Shown here: in pieces, positions 46,210 to 56,659 of the stretch
Layout: each line of letters starts with the position of its first letter
How positions within the stretch are numbered: the first letter of the stretch is position 1
Source: Symbiodinium sp. CCMP2592
Taxonomy: Eukaryota > Sar > Dinophyceae > Suessiales > Symbiodiniaceae
Reading direction: 5' to 3'
Length of the DNA stretch: 64,000 nucleotides
NCBI GenBank assembly: GCA_905221615.1
Contig: CAJNDT010000129.1
Coordinates: 174,568-238,567 of the forward strand
The notes under the pieces: model-generated
Database searches by the model: none
The model's input: only the letters and a program-made list of their open reading frames with translations
What the model was told of the DNA's origin: nothing
Position numbers and translations under genes: made by a program

Positions 46210-47041
46210 AGAGCTCGAACTGGGAAGCTCGAAAAAAAGGAGCAAATGCCCAAGGAGTTGGAAACATGGGTTGGGAAGCCCAGCAGGACGACAGATAGGG
46301 CCACGAGGGCAAAGCACTCATGGTCATTGCATGGGTTGGAAAGCCCAGTTAGCCACGCAAACCTTTATGGTGTTTTTATGTGCTAGCTATTTTTGCTCAA
46401 CTACATGTGCTTTAAGTTCGAGCTAGGACTTTGAGCCAGCGGAGCCGCATGGATTCAGAGGCAGAATTGTCTGCTCGCTTTGCTGCTCTGGAATCTTTCT
46501 TCCAAAGTGTCATTGACGCTCGTTGTTCTGTTTTGGAGCAGCGACTAGCTGCAGTGGAGATCACGAACCAGGACGATCGTTGTTCTGTTTTGGAGCAGCG
46601 ACTAGCTGCAGTGGAGATCACGAACCAGGCTGTGCTGAATTCTTTGCGGCACGTGTCTGGCGAGGTCGAAAACCTCGAGAATCGTTTTGCGGTTTTTGAG
46701 TTTGCCAACGGCCCCGTTAGTGAGGACGACTTTGCTGCTTTCAGGCAGGAACTTCACGAGGCCCTGAATCAGCTTCGTCAGCAGGTGGACAGTGCTGTGT
46801 CTGCTGTGCAAGCACAGCATTCGTCTGCCAGGGGAGAGTCCGATTGAGTTCAGCTCGAACTGGGAAAGCTGAAAAAAAGGAGCAAATGCCCAAGGGGTTG
46901 GAAACATGGGTTGGGAAGCCCAGCAGGACGACAGATAGGGCCACGAGGGCAAAGCACTCATGGTCATTGCATGGGTTGGAAAGCCCAGTTAGCCACGCAA
47001 ACCTTTATGGTGTTTTTATGTGCTAGCTATTTTTGCTCAAG
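46210..47041. repeat. About 190-bp duplicated intergenic spacer carrying two hairpins
   Basis: 46210-46402 and 46850-47041 are nearly identical, from the AGCTCGAACTGGGAA block to GTGCTAGCTATTTTTGCTCA. Each carries GGGTTGGGAAGCCC and GGGTTGGAAAGCCC. One follows the stop of each of two consecutive genes and precedes the start of the next. Confidence 0.92.
46449..46847 (+). CDS. Coiled-coil protein with an internal duplicated segment
   Basis: Starts MDSEAELSARFAALESFFQS at 46449 and ends GESD-stop at 46847, 132 residues in one exon. A segment containing RCSVLEQRLAAVEITNQ is repeated in tandem (46523 and 46577). Heptad-like Leu/Val/Phe spacing continues to the end (FRQELHEALNQLRQQVDSAV), so it is probably all coiled coil. 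It lies between the two copies of the duplicated spacer, so gene and spacer may form a reading unit. No family recognised. Confidence 0.65.
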   Translation: MDSEAELSARFAALESFFQSVIDARCSVLEQRLAAVEITNQDDRCSVLEQRLAAVEITNQAVLNSLRHVSGEVENLENRFAVFEFANGPVSEDDFAAFRQELHEALNQLRQQVDSAVSAVQAQHSSARGESD

Positions 47042-47051
47042 CTCGCCCATC

Positions 47052-47294
47052 ATGGAAGATGAAATCATTCTGCAAAAACTTCGGGCCAGTGGAGCACCAA
47101 CCCGCTTGGCCAAGCAGCTGTTGACCATCTGGTGTCGGAGTTTCATGATGCAGTGTGAGGAGGAGACCCTTCTGGACCACGTTGAATGCCGGGGGTACCG
47201 CTTGGAGCTGGAGCTTGAGGAGCTGCAATCAGAACAGGCCGTTCGGAGCAGGCAGCTGGAGCTTATGTGGATCCGTCGTGTTTTAAAATCATAG
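47052..47294 (+). CDS. Small helical protein, unrecognised
   Basis: Starts MEDEIILQKLRASGAPTRLA at 47052, soon after the second spacer copy, and stops at 47294 (80 residues). Rich in Leu, Glu and Arg (LELELEELQSEQAVRSRQLE), likely coiled coil. It is the last gene before the right end of the inner element. Confidence 0.5.
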   Translation: MEDEIILQKLRASGAPTRLAKQLLTIWCRSFMMQCEEETLLDHVECRGYRLELELEELQSEQAVRSRQLELMWIRRVLKS

Positions 47295-47586
47295 ACAGCT
47301 GTCATAGACACGATGGACTAATTAACAGATCGATGGGGATCGCCTTGTGAGGGGATTAAAAAGCGCATGCAAGGATCTGGAAGTCTAGTGCTGTTACTCA
47401 AGTGTGTATGGGTTGGGAAGCCCGGCCCAGGAATTAAAGATATATGTATATGTATGCATGTGTGTGTGTGTGTATTGCATGTCATACGAAATGATTCGTT
47501 TCACAACTGCATGCCAAGAATTGGCTGCATATGGGTTGGAAAGCCCAAACCAAAAGGGTTGGACAGCCCCTGCAACTATATATGGA

Positions 47587-47850
47587 TTTTCTATTGATTT
47601 TACTGTGGATTTTCTATTGATTTTACTCTGGATTTTCTATTGATTTTATTCTGGATTCTCTATTGATTTTACTGTGCATTCTCTATTGATTTTATGCATG
47701 CTCTCTCGATTGATTTTATGGGATCGGTTTTGTGATATCCTCGATTGATTTTGACTCTACTCTTCTATTGAATTTCATGCAAAAGTTCTCTATTGAAAAA
47801 ATCCAGAAACGCTTGATTTTACATAAATTTCAAAACCCTATTGATTTTTT
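47587..47850. repeat. Right subterminal repeats of the inner element
   Basis: Eight or nine copies of TCTATTGATTTTA-like units spaced about 22 bp, in the same strand orientation as at the left end, ending 28 bp from the right tip. Both ends share the block TTCAAAACCCTATTGATTTT. Confidence 0.85.
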
Positions 47851-47878
47851 GAAAAAATTCAATATCGGATGCTCTGGG

Positions 47879-49180
47879 TCTTTTGTATAGCAATGAAAAC
47901 GACCAGCGGCAGACAGCTGATAGGCTTTTAAGCACTTCTTGAAAATCCAAATTAATAAATACAGAGCTGTATACTAATTGAAATCTAACAAATACAAAGC
48001 ATTCATTCGATTGCTTTTGATTTGCGGGTATCCGCGAGTGCGGGTACCGCGCGGGTACCCGCGTATGCGGGTACCCGCGCACGCGGGTACCCGCGCGGTA
48101 CCCGCGTGCGCGGGTACCCGCGCGGTGAATAGTATGTCAACAAGCATGACAATCACTGAATCCTACAAAAACATAGGTATGATGTTTCAAAGATAACAAC
48201 GGTGTATTCGATTGAAAACGTTTTGCGGGTATCTGAGAGTGCGGGTACCCGCGCGCTGAATAGTACGTCAACAAGCAAGAAGGTGGTATTCATGACAATC
48301 ACTGAATCCTACAAAAACATAGGTATGATATTTCAAAGATAACAACGGTGTATTCGATTGGAACGTTTGCGGGTATCCGCGAGTGCGGGTACCGCGCGGG
48401 TACCCGCGCACGCGGGTACCCGCGCGGTGAGTAGTATACGTCAACAACAAAAGGTATAATATTCATAACAATCAGTGAATCATACGCACACATAGGTATG
48501 TCTTTATTTTCTATAGCATTGAAGACGACAAACGGATGACCGGGTCATGACGACCGGTGCTAGGGTTTTATTGGTTAAACACTTTTAAGAAGGCCGACAG
48601 AAATAAAAAGCTGCATACTAATTGAAATTTAACAAATATAAACAAGACTTTCGATTGCAATCGACTTCTTTACGCGGGTACCCGCGTAAAGAATTTTGTA
48701 AGCAAGCATAAAGGTTGTATTCATAGCAAGCAATGAATCAAACGCAAAACTCATATATAGCTAGGCTGTTACGGGCTAAGCATGTCTAGAAAGTCCGAAT
48801 CAAAAAACAACGTGATACTAATTGAAATCTGACAGATTCGATTGCAATCGATTTGCGGCTATGCGCATGTCGTGCGGGTACCCGCGGGGTACCCGCATAC
48901 GCGGGTACCCCCGCGGTGCCCGGAAGATTATAACTTAGCGAACCGCACAGTGTGCTAATACGAACAACGGCTGTTTTCATGTGAAAACACACGTTACTGT
49001 TGTCAAAACTTCTGTTCTACGGCGAACAGTGGGTGGCTGACTGACAGTTGTTAGACATGCACTGAAGATTAATTATTTAATTAAAGTAGTGAGAACTCGA
49101 ATCGTTTGAGAAGAAAAACAAATGGATAGCAATATATTGCAATACATTGGCGGGTACCCGCGGCACCCGCCGGCACCCGC
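47879..49180. repeat. AT-rich tandem repeats with GCGGGTACCCGC palindromes
   Basis: Clusters of the perfect palindrome GCGGGTACCCGC and variants at 48024-48122, 48229-48257, 48367-48426, 48672-48690, 48866-48915 and 49150-49180 in otherwise AT-rich sequence. Around them units repeat, e.g. ACTGAATCCTACAAAAACAT at 48155 and 48301. Frames here translate as repeated RVPA-type peptides and are not genes. Confidence 0.88.
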
Positions 49181-49950
49181 GAGCTTAGTCGGTAGCCGCT
49201 AGCAGACGCTAACTCATTACCGCAGCAACAAGTAGCTTTTTACAAAGCACTCGGTGGTTTACTATAGGAGCGAAGCCATTCTGATTTGAACGCCGAAGTG
49301 ACGGCATGGCCACCTGCTATAGCTTGTAACTCAAGTGCTGGTATAAGAGTGGTGCGAAGCCGACAACCCCTTTAGTCGAAGCTTCGCGACGTTGCGGGTA
49401 GTGTGTCATAACATGGCAATGTCGCCCTTCACGCCGCCGCATCGGATTCGACGAGATCCATCGCGGTCGCGGGAGCACGAGGTAAGCAGGCATTCGAGCA
49501 GTAGCAACAGAGATTAAAAGGGCTTGCTCGGCAGAGGCACTCCAATCAGCGTGTGCGGCTCGTCGCAAGGACTTCTCGCCTCAAGCGCATTTAAGCAGCA
49601 GTGTGACGTACAGTGCAGCTTTCATTACAAGCTAGATGTGTGCCCGAGCCTCGAGAGGACTCGGAGGTTAAACCGCAGCTGGTTGCTGCTGTGAAGAAGG
49701 AGCCTGGAGGCTTTGGAAGTATGCTGCAGTGTGTTAATTGAGAAGCTCAAGCTCATACAATTGACAACAATCTCAGATTGATCGAAATCTGGTGGAGGCC
49801 TTGCTCCAGATGCTCTGGTGGCTCAGCAGGGTGATGAAGGAGTTACGGTCTTGATCTGAACATTTCAGCCTTGGATTCGCCCTAGCGAGATTGAATCATC
49901 TCAGTTTTGCGACAGGCCGACGTGATGGGGGCGGCGAGCCTCTTTGCAAG
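49181..49950. other. No convincing gene
   Basis: Mixed sequence. A minus-strand frame at 49317-49568 has no recognisable features. Confidence 0.5.
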
Positions 49951-49984
49951 GACGGGGTTTAATCTGCACAACGTCATCTGGCTT

Positions 49985-50351
49985 AAAGCAATCTCGTGCA
50001 GAGGCTAAGAAGGAAGACAAAGCGACCAAGAAGGCTCGCCACATCGAGACGGCAGAAGGCAACCGTCAAAAGAAAGTAAAGAAAGCTGCAGAAGATCCCG
50101 CTCTGAAAGAGATCCGACCTCGAAGCTTGTATGCAACTCGGAACAATCGTTTGATTTTTTTGCAACAACCACGCACCTAAGGAATGACAGTTTCCGAGCT
50201 AGAGAGATTGCGCCAACGAGACTCTGATTGGGAGTCCTTACAGGAGCAGCTCTCGTTGCACAAAGCGCAATCCGGCAAAGTAGCTGGACTTCAGCGCGAG
50301 ATCTCTGTTCTCAGAGCGCTTTGCCAACACAATGGCATTGCTTTCGAGTAG
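49985..50351 (+). CDS. Small basic leucine-zipper-like protein
   Basis: A Lys-rich block near 49988-50120 (RAEAKKEDKATKKARHIETA, RQKKVKKAAEDP) is followed, in a different frame, by 50184-50351: MTVSELERLRQRDSDWESLQ...VAGLQREISVLRALCQHNG and a stop. The second part has Leu heptads typical of a zipper; together they could be a basic region and zipper joined by an intron, but no clear splice pair was found. The zipper alone (55 residues) is a complete frame. It lies in the right arm of the 49.8-kb element. Confidence 0.4.
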
Positions 50352-50756
50352 ATGTGTCAAAAGATGTGAGCCATCTGGGGAATCGTGGGGATATCACAAG
50401 CCAAGGGGAAACAAAAAGGCAGCTGCATGCGTCTGACGTTTGTGTCAATCCAGCGGTGCGTCGCTTGCATGGGAGCTTTTGTTTCCTAAGGGTCCTCGAC
50501 ACATGAAGCCGCGGGCCCAGAGACATGATTCTGATTCTGATTGCATACCAATCAAGGTTTCGGAAATTCAGGTTTGCAAGGCAATCGTGATCGAGCTAAA
50601 GTGCGAATGCTTAGAAAGACGGTTTGAGACTTACGGTTCCTTCTGTAAGTCTGCTGAAGGCGGCTGGCGAAATGCTGGCAGTCCGGATGCTGCTACACAA
50701 ATGTGTGAGTCTATGGAGTCTATGTGCTGTGATGGAGAATTTAGGTGTGTATGTGT

Positions 50757-50758
50757 GT

Positions 50759-50800
<42 letters not shown>
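50757..50800. repeat. CT dinucleotide microsatellite
   Basis: Short pure CT run inside a noncoding stretch (50352-51000). Serine-leucine frames over it are artefacts. A short frame from 50503 (MKPRAQRHDSDSDCIPIK) may be an exon but has no support beyond composition. Confidence 0.95.
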
Positions 50801-50803
<3 letters not shown>

Positions 50804-51023
50804 CCTCGCTCACTAACTTCGAAACTGGTCCAAGCACAAGCTGACATCTGTTAGAACATGTCCGAATCTCGCCGAGGAGCGTCGGAGTCCCTATAAGGGA
50901 AAAGATCGGCGCTTGGTTCGGCAGAGTTTGCGAAACCTTAGGTCCAAAACCCCTGAGGCCTGTAAATCTCTTTCACCCGATATCCCGATTGCACTTTTGC
51001 ACTTGTTGGGACTTTGGCTTCAG

Positions 51024-51690
51024 TACCTATGGCCCAGCGGCGCTGGCTCTGCCGCTCTGCCCTGAATATTGAAACTATAAACTCTAAAACCTGAAGCCCT
51101 TTGATTCCTTATCGCCCTACTGGAGATTTCAGACCTAGCCTAAGCCTTTCCTGTTGCGTAGCGGCGCAGGATCTGCCGCCTTAGCTGTAAATATTGAAAC
51201 TATAAACTCTAGAACCTGAAGCCCCTTGTAATTCAATGCCGCTCTACTGGAAATTTCAGACCTAGCCTAAGCCTTTCAAGCGGCGCAGGATCTGCCGCCT
51301 TAGCCGTGAATATTGAAACTATAAACTCTCGAACCTGAAGCCCCTTGTAATTCAATATCGCTCTACTGGAGATTTCAGACCTAGCCTAGGCCTTTCAAGC
51401 GGCGCAGGATCTGCCGCCTTAGCTGTAAATATTGAAACTATAAACTCTCGAACCTGAAGCCCCTTGTAATTCAATGTCGCTCTACTGGAAATTTCAGACC
51501 TAGCCTAAGCCTTTCAAGCGGCGCAGGATCTGCCGCCTTAGCCGTAAATATAGAAACTATTAACTCTAGAACCTGAAGCCTCTTTTAATTCAATGCCGCC
51601 CAAACCACATGTAGTCTAAGCCCTTCCTGTTTCGTAGTGGCACAGGATCTGCCGCCTTAGCCGTAAATATTGAAAGCAAGCTCTAGAACC
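51024..51690. repeat. Right subterminal array: 119-bp tandem repeat with GC hairpin
   Basis: GGATCTGCCGCC recurs at 51169, 51288, 51407, 51526 and 51645, exactly 119 bp apart. Each GCGGCGCAGGATCTGCCGC block has GCGGC and GCCGC arms and is the reverse-orientation relative of the GGCGGCTGTCCTTGCGCCGC units beside the left TIR. The rest of the unit contains AAACTATAAACTCTAGAACC. Confidence 0.92.
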
Positions 51691-52032
51691 CGAAACTAGA
51701 CTGGAAAAGCCGCAACAACGCTTAAACTCCGCCCTGCAGCCAGCGCCCTGCCACCACTAAGACGAGCTAGAACCTCAAGCCCTAGCCCAAATCAAAGCCA
51801 TGAGCCCTGCACATATCCATATCCGACGAGATTCTTGACATTGAAGCCAGCCCAGTAAGCCAGCCCTCAACGATCACCACCCGTATGTCAAGTCTGGGAC
51901 GCATCCGGCAGATTATCGGAAACGCGGCCGTTCATCAATGCTGTGAGCTTGTAACACAGTTCCTTGGACCAACAGCCGCCCAAGTAATGAAATATTAAGT
52001 GCCTCCGGCACGAAGACAGCGCCGAAACTCGC

Positions 52033-53006
52033 CCAAGTAATGTTTCGGCCTAAAAGATTACTTGGGCGGGCTGGGCGGGTTTCGGGCGGGGTCTCTAGGG
52101 TTTTAAAAGGGTTTTGGGCCGGGTTTTACAGGGTTTACGACGCGGTTTAAGGCTTTTTAGGGTTTTAGGGTTTAGGGTGTGGGTTTTAGGGTTTAGGGTT
52201 TAGGGTGTTCCGGGTTTTCGGCATGGCTTGGGCTTTAGGCCTGTATTTGGGTTCAGGATAAGGCTTGGGGCCTGGGATTCAGCTTAGCGGGCGGGCTTCA
52301 GGGTTTAGGGTTTAGCTTAAGGTTTAGGGTTAAGCTTAGGGTTCAGCTACCTCTGGGCATAGGGTTGTAGGACTAAGTTTAGATTTAGGGTTTAAGCTTC
52401 ATGGGTCATACGGTTTAGGGGTTCAGGTTTGGATGTCATAAGGTTGAGGGTTTAGGCTGTTCTGGGCATTTGATTTAGGGTTTAGGGCGGAGCAGGACTT
52501 GTGTGCCTTCTTGCACACGACCGAACCGACGATGGGCCGCCACTGCCATTTGCCGCCTGTGCCCTGTGGGTTGCCTACATACATCCCCACATACGTACAC
52601 ATACATACATACATACATACATACATACCTACATACCTACAGACTACATGCATACATACATGTACATATACATACACACACACACACATGTACATACCTC
52701 TGGTGTGCTCGTGTTTCTTTGTCGTGGTGTGACTGGATGGTATGAGTTTTCAGACCAGAACAATAAACTGTTTGTTCGGAATGACAAAGGAAACTCCTAA
52801 AAATAGGTTTCATCGGATCCAAACCAATGCTTTTCTGTCCATGCAACCGAAAGAAAGACACTTTCATTTTCTGTTTTCTGAATTGATGGGGGCGTTTAAC
52901 TCACGTTATTCTGTTGCCATTCCTTCGTCCTGATCCAGGAACTCCTGATCCAGGAACCCAGTAATATGGCCGACAGACCCAAAGAGCCTTTCTAAGGCCA
53001 CCCAAG
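52033..53006 (-). repeat. Right terminal inverted repeat (974 bp)
   Basis: Reverse complement of 3167-4138 with one extra dinucleotide in the (AC)7 run near 52673. It contains the same paired TCCTGATCCAGGAA dyads (about 52928-52956) and the same inner palindrome, here extended to GCCCAAGTAAT...ATTACTTGGGC. Homology stops at 52033. Confidence 0.95.
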
Positions 53007-53013
53007 CCTTGCA
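53007..53013 (+). mobile_element. Displaced end of the Copia 5' LTR with duplicated CCTT
   Basis: CCTTGCA: CCTT is the target duplication made by the TIR element, and GCA are the last three bases of the LTR, matching the end of the 3' LTR (CCCTTGCA at 59699-59706). Confidence 0.92.
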
Positions 53014-53028
53014 TGGTAGCGGAGCCGG
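53014..53028 (+). promoter_or_regulatory. Primer-binding site (tRNA-type)
   Basis: TGGTAGCGGAGCCGG follows the LTR end directly. It resembles the TGGTATCAGAGC initiator-tRNA-Met primer sites of plant Copia elements, so minus-strand synthesis is probably primed by initiator tRNA. Confidence 0.75.
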
Positions 53029-53467
53029 ACGTCTAAGGGACTCCGTGCTCACCTTCTGCGGGTCGCCCCACGAAGGTAAGGGACGCGGGCAAGCCCCGCT
53101 CCCTGGTGGTTGCGGGTCAGCCCCGCACCACACGTGACCGCGGGAAGTCCCGCGTCACAGGAACCAGCTGCGGGCCGATCCGCGCTGGTGTGGGAGCATA
53201 GTCCTCCCGAGTGCTGCTTATAGGCAGCAGGTAGACCGCCAAGACGGCGGGTCGAGGTCGCGGCAAAGGAAAGCCGGTGACCAAGAAGAAGAACAAGAGG
53301 GGGAAAAGAAGTGAAGCGGCCACCTCTAGGAGGCAGGACCGTGGGCAGGCCAGAAGGTTGTAGTTGTTGAGGAGTGGCAGGAGCCACCAAGAAGCCACAG
53401 GGCAGCCGCTGATCCCTCGGCCCGGGGGTCAGCTGAGGCAAGGGGCCGAGGTCGTACTCCAAGGCGG

Positions 53468-55596
53468 GTGGTTCTAACTTATAGCCTGGAGGAGGCTCAG
53501 GAGCGAGACCGGATCCTCGGGACGACCGCGGCCAAGAGCCAAGCAAGGAAGCCCAGGCAGACAGAGGCTGGGTACGAGAAGATCAAGTGGAAGAAGGAGA
53601 GGCGACGAAGGAAGGAAAGGAGCCGCCTCGACCTTCGATCGGTTCCTCGGGAGGCTCAGGCAAATCGGGTCCTGAGGTCGGTAGCGCCGACGCGAAGCAA
53701 GCAGGCTTCGGGGCGCAAGAGGGACTTAGAGGAGTTCCTGACCGAGCAATCCGCTCGCTTTGCGCAGCAGAGGTTCCGAGAGAGAGTGGAGACCCAGGAG
53801 GCGATCAGGAAGAGGCTTCCTAAGGGCAGTGTGGGCGAGGTATTGCTTAGGCAGCGGGTCGGCGAAGCTTGCAGTACCTGCAGGACCAGGCGTCGCAAGG
53901 CCGCCCCGGCTGTGCGCAACTACGTGCTTAGGAGGTTTTCTCCTAGGCATTGGCCCAAAGGGTTGCGGAGGCCAATCGGCACCGCACCGAGCCCCGACCA
54001 AAGGGGACCGCTCGAAAGAGCAAGGCCAAACCAAAGGCCACATCAGCTCCTCTCAGGACGAGGACGAGGAGAGCAGTGAGAGCTCGGATGGAGATGGAAG
54101 CGGGGTTGATTGGGACCCCCCAAGCTCCCCAGATGGCCCAACAGGCGGGCCAGGTTCCGCTGGAGCAACAGCTCCAGCAGCAGTTGCAGCAAACTAACCT
54201 GATGCTGCAGCAAATGAACAACAGGCTGGTGACTCAGGAGGCCCAGCTGTTGCAGCTGCAAGCGTCAGGATTGGCAGCCCGGGGAAGGCAGAGCACCTTC
54301 GATACCGACATGCCGGGCCCAAGCCATCCACCGGCCCCAAGGGCCGGCCTGGTAGACACCAGGCAACTCGGGAAGCCCGAGGTTTTCAAAGGGTCCACGG
54401 AGGAAAGCTTTAGTGACTGGTCGTTCATCTTTGAGTCTTACCTTAGCTGCATCGACTCGAGGTACATTGACCTGCTGGAGCAAGCAAAGTTTTCCAAGAA
54501 GAGCTTCCCGAACAGGGCTCTTTCGGATGTGGACCGGGACCTTTCTTGCCAACTCTATTATATCTTGGTGATGCTCCTGCGCGGTAGGCCGCTTGACATC
54601 ACTTACAACACGGGCCTCGGAGAAGGTCTTGAATCCTACCGGCGCATCTTCGAGGAGTTCCACCCGAGGGTTGCGTCACGCTATGTGGGCACCCTCACAA
54701 CGTTGCTTTCAAGCAAGTTTGGTGATGATGTTGAGGGGGACTTAGCGGCTTTCGAAAAGAGCGTTCGGAGGTATGAACAGGAGAGCGGCAAAACACTGGA
54801 TGAGGAGATGCTTTTGGGCATTGTGGTGAATGGGCTAAAGGACAGCAGCCTGCAAAGCCACATCATCCGGAACTCAAGCCGGCTCAAATCCTTTACGGAT
54901 GTGAAGGCGGAACTTTTGGAGATTTCGAGGACCAACCGCGTCCTGCAGAATCTCCCGCAGCCAATGGACCTTGGAGCTGCACCGTGGAAAAAGGGCAAAG
55001 AGAAGGGCAAGGGCAAAGACAAAGGCAAAGGCAAAGGCGACAAAGGGGGTAAAGGCCAAGGCTCAGACAAGCAAAAGCCCCAAGGCGCAAACCCCAACAA
55101 GGACCGTGAGGGTTGGTACTGCCATAAGAAAGGGCATGTAGAAGCCGAGTGTCGCAAGAAACAAGCCGATGCCAAAGCCAAGCCCAAAGCTAAAGCAAAA
55201 GGTGGAGGGAAGAACCGCACACCTCATGCGGCTAGCCCCGCTGAGGGCGAGGAGGAACCAGAGCCCATGTCTGCATCGCCTCAGGAGCCGGACCTTTGCT
55301 TTGGTGTGGTGGCGGCAACGCCCAGCACCGAGGACAGTGAGACCGAGGTTCTTGTAGATACGGGGGCAGGGTCTCACCTGTTTCGGAAAGGGTTTGACTC
55401 CGGTGCTTTGTTGGGTTCTCGTGTTTCTGGGCCTGGAATGGTTACCGTTACGGGTGAGCCCTTGGCTAGCGACCAGAGGCTTAGGAGCCAGCTCGAAACC
55501 AGTGCTGGGACCTTTTCGGTAGAGTACGCCGAGTCTGAAAAGGTTAGGCACCTGGACGGTGATTGGCCCCGGTGTGCAGTGTATGGTTCTAGATAA
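53468..55596 (+). pseudogene. Copia Gag and protease, frame-disrupted
   Basis: A basic N-terminal region is open in one frame from 53468 to 54079 (KKERRRRKERSRLDL; REAQANRVLRSV). The main Gag is open in another frame, 53950-55596, with a Gln-rich coiled coil (QLQQQLQQTNLMLQQMNNRL), the Gag core (EVFKGSTEESFSDWSFIFES; LLGIVVNGLKDSSLQSHIIR), a Lys-Gly linker, a knuckle and protease VLVDTGAGSHLF (about residue 470). An acidic stretch in the third frame near 54050-54100 suggests small indels where the frames overlap. The knuckle reads GWYCHKKGHVEAEC: the first Cys of CCHC is Gly. The protease runs off frame after EKVRHL near 55550 and soon stops. Confidence 0.75.
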
Positions 55597-56659
55597 GCAT
55601 GCGTGTAAGCTTAGGAAAGCCCTAGGAGAGACCAAAGACACGATGCAACTCAGAAAGAAGAGAGGGGTATTTTGGCTCCCAGTGAACGTGGTGAAAGAAA
55701 GTGAAAGGGTTGAAGACCCAGACGTGTTAGCAGCTACGAGGGCTGCTAAGAAGACGGTGCCAGCAAAGGCGCTGGCAGGTGAAGGCGAGGAGCCTGGTGA
55801 AGCGGGTGACTCCGCTCAGCCGGGCCAAAGCTCAAGTGCGGGCGGCCCCGCCGATGCGGGGAGTTCCGCTGCGAACCCTGGTGCGGGTAACTCCGCCGGT
55901 GCAGGGAGTTCTACTGACGGCCCTGGCGCGGGTGGCCCCGCCCAGAGGCTTCCGGAGATTGGCGACGTGCCAATGGAAGTGTCTGAGGCCACGCGGCGGC
56001 CGAAGACAAAGAAGATCCCGGACACGGTTAGCAAAGCCGAGTTTGACGAGCATATGCTTACGCATCTGCCCATGCGAAGCTGGTGCGATCACTGCATGCA
56101 CGGCAAGGTGCGTGAGGATGCGCACTCAGCTCGGGAGCCCGGTCGCGCGTCGGAGGTGGCGCGCATCTCCCTGGACTACTGTTTTCTGGGACGGGCCTTG
56201 AAGGGCCCAGTGAACTCCGTGGAGGAGGTCAAGGTGCCTCAGGATGAGAAGGATGGTCTCCTTCCCATTCTGGTGATCGTGGACGAAAAGTCCGGTTGTG
56301 TTTTCTCTGGTGTGGTGGCTAAGGGCGTTAACCCGTATGCCACTGGATTGGTGACTGAAGCGCTCAAGTTCTGCGGGCGCCAAAAGGTCATCATGATGAG
56401 CGATGCTGAGCATAGCATCCGGGCACTTGCTGAAAGTGCGCCAAGTCCTGGACTGGCAGCGTGCAGCACCAGACTGCACCGAAAGGTTCTCACGCATCTA
56501 ACGGCGCGGCCGAGCGAGCCATTTTGGAGCTGGCGCGTCAGGTGCGAACTCTTGCGAGCGCGCTGGAGAATCGCTACAAGAAGCCCCTGGAGACTGAGGG
56601 GGTTGTCTTTCCGTGGTTGGTGCGGCACGCAGGGTGGCTCATCTCCCGTTTCTTGGTGA
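55559..56659 (+). pseudogene. Copia integrase, N-terminal part, frame-disrupted
   Basis: Frame 2 resumes with IGPGVQCMVLDKHACKLRKA, then an Ala/Gly/Ser-rich linker with repeats (GAGSS, GAGNS), then HMLTHLPMRSWCDHCMHGK, the HHCC-type zinc site, and integrase core residues Asp in ISLDYCFL and Asp in IMMSDAE. The catalytic Glu lies in the next frame. A one-base-scale shift near 56440 moves the rest into frame 1. The frame 2 tail from there to 56659 is out-of-frame sequence. Confidence 0.8.

Larger units (their letters stand above)
26760..47574 (+). repeat. Dispersed 14-base hairpin repeat family GGGTT-GGNN-AGCCC
   Basis: Some 55-60 copies by eye, e.g. 26760, 26926, 28820, 28848, clusters at 28.8-29.8, 30.7-32.4, 36.5-37.3, 40.85-41.65, 42.8-43.75, 45.5-45.6 and 46.2-47.6 kb. 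GGGTT pairs with AGCCC (one G-U pair) around a 4-base loop; TGGG...CCCA often adds a pair. Loops seen are GGAA, GGGA (both GNRA-type), GGAC, GGAG, GGTA, GGTC, GGCA and GGAT, while the stem stays. GGGCTGGACAGCCC near 42799 and 43589 converts the wobble to a Watson-Crick pair. Copies lie in introns and intergenic spacers, nearly all in the same orientation as the genes. None was noticed in 1-26.3 kb or 47.9-64 kb. Confidence 0.85.
26301..47878 (+). mobile_element. Giant 21.6-kb CACTA-like transposon nested in the GGTACC array
   Basis: The ends are inverted repeats of about 30 bp with one mismatch: left starts CCCAGAGCATCCGATATTGA and right ends TCAATATCGGATGCTCTGGG. TC at 26299-26300 is repeated at 47879-47880 as a possible 2-bp duplication, and the two flanks join into a repeat unit like its neighbours. 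Both ends carry many copies of TCTATTGATTTTA within 350 bp, as expected of subterminal transposase sites in CACTA/EnSpm elements. All seven genes inside read rightwards, and one resembles a TNP2-type transposase. The tips are not CACTA, so the family is a relative at best. The hairpin repeat GGGTTGGAAAGCCC was seen only within these limits. Confidence 0.8.

Noticed and set aside
46210..47041. Short LTR-type element bounded by the 190-bp direct repeats
   Set aside because: The repeats lack TG...CA ends and both lie between genes of a co-oriented row, so a duplicated gene spacer is simpler.
48001..48493. Arg-Val-Pro-Ala repeat reading frames
   Set aside because: Translations of GCGGGTACCCGC palindromes on both strands.
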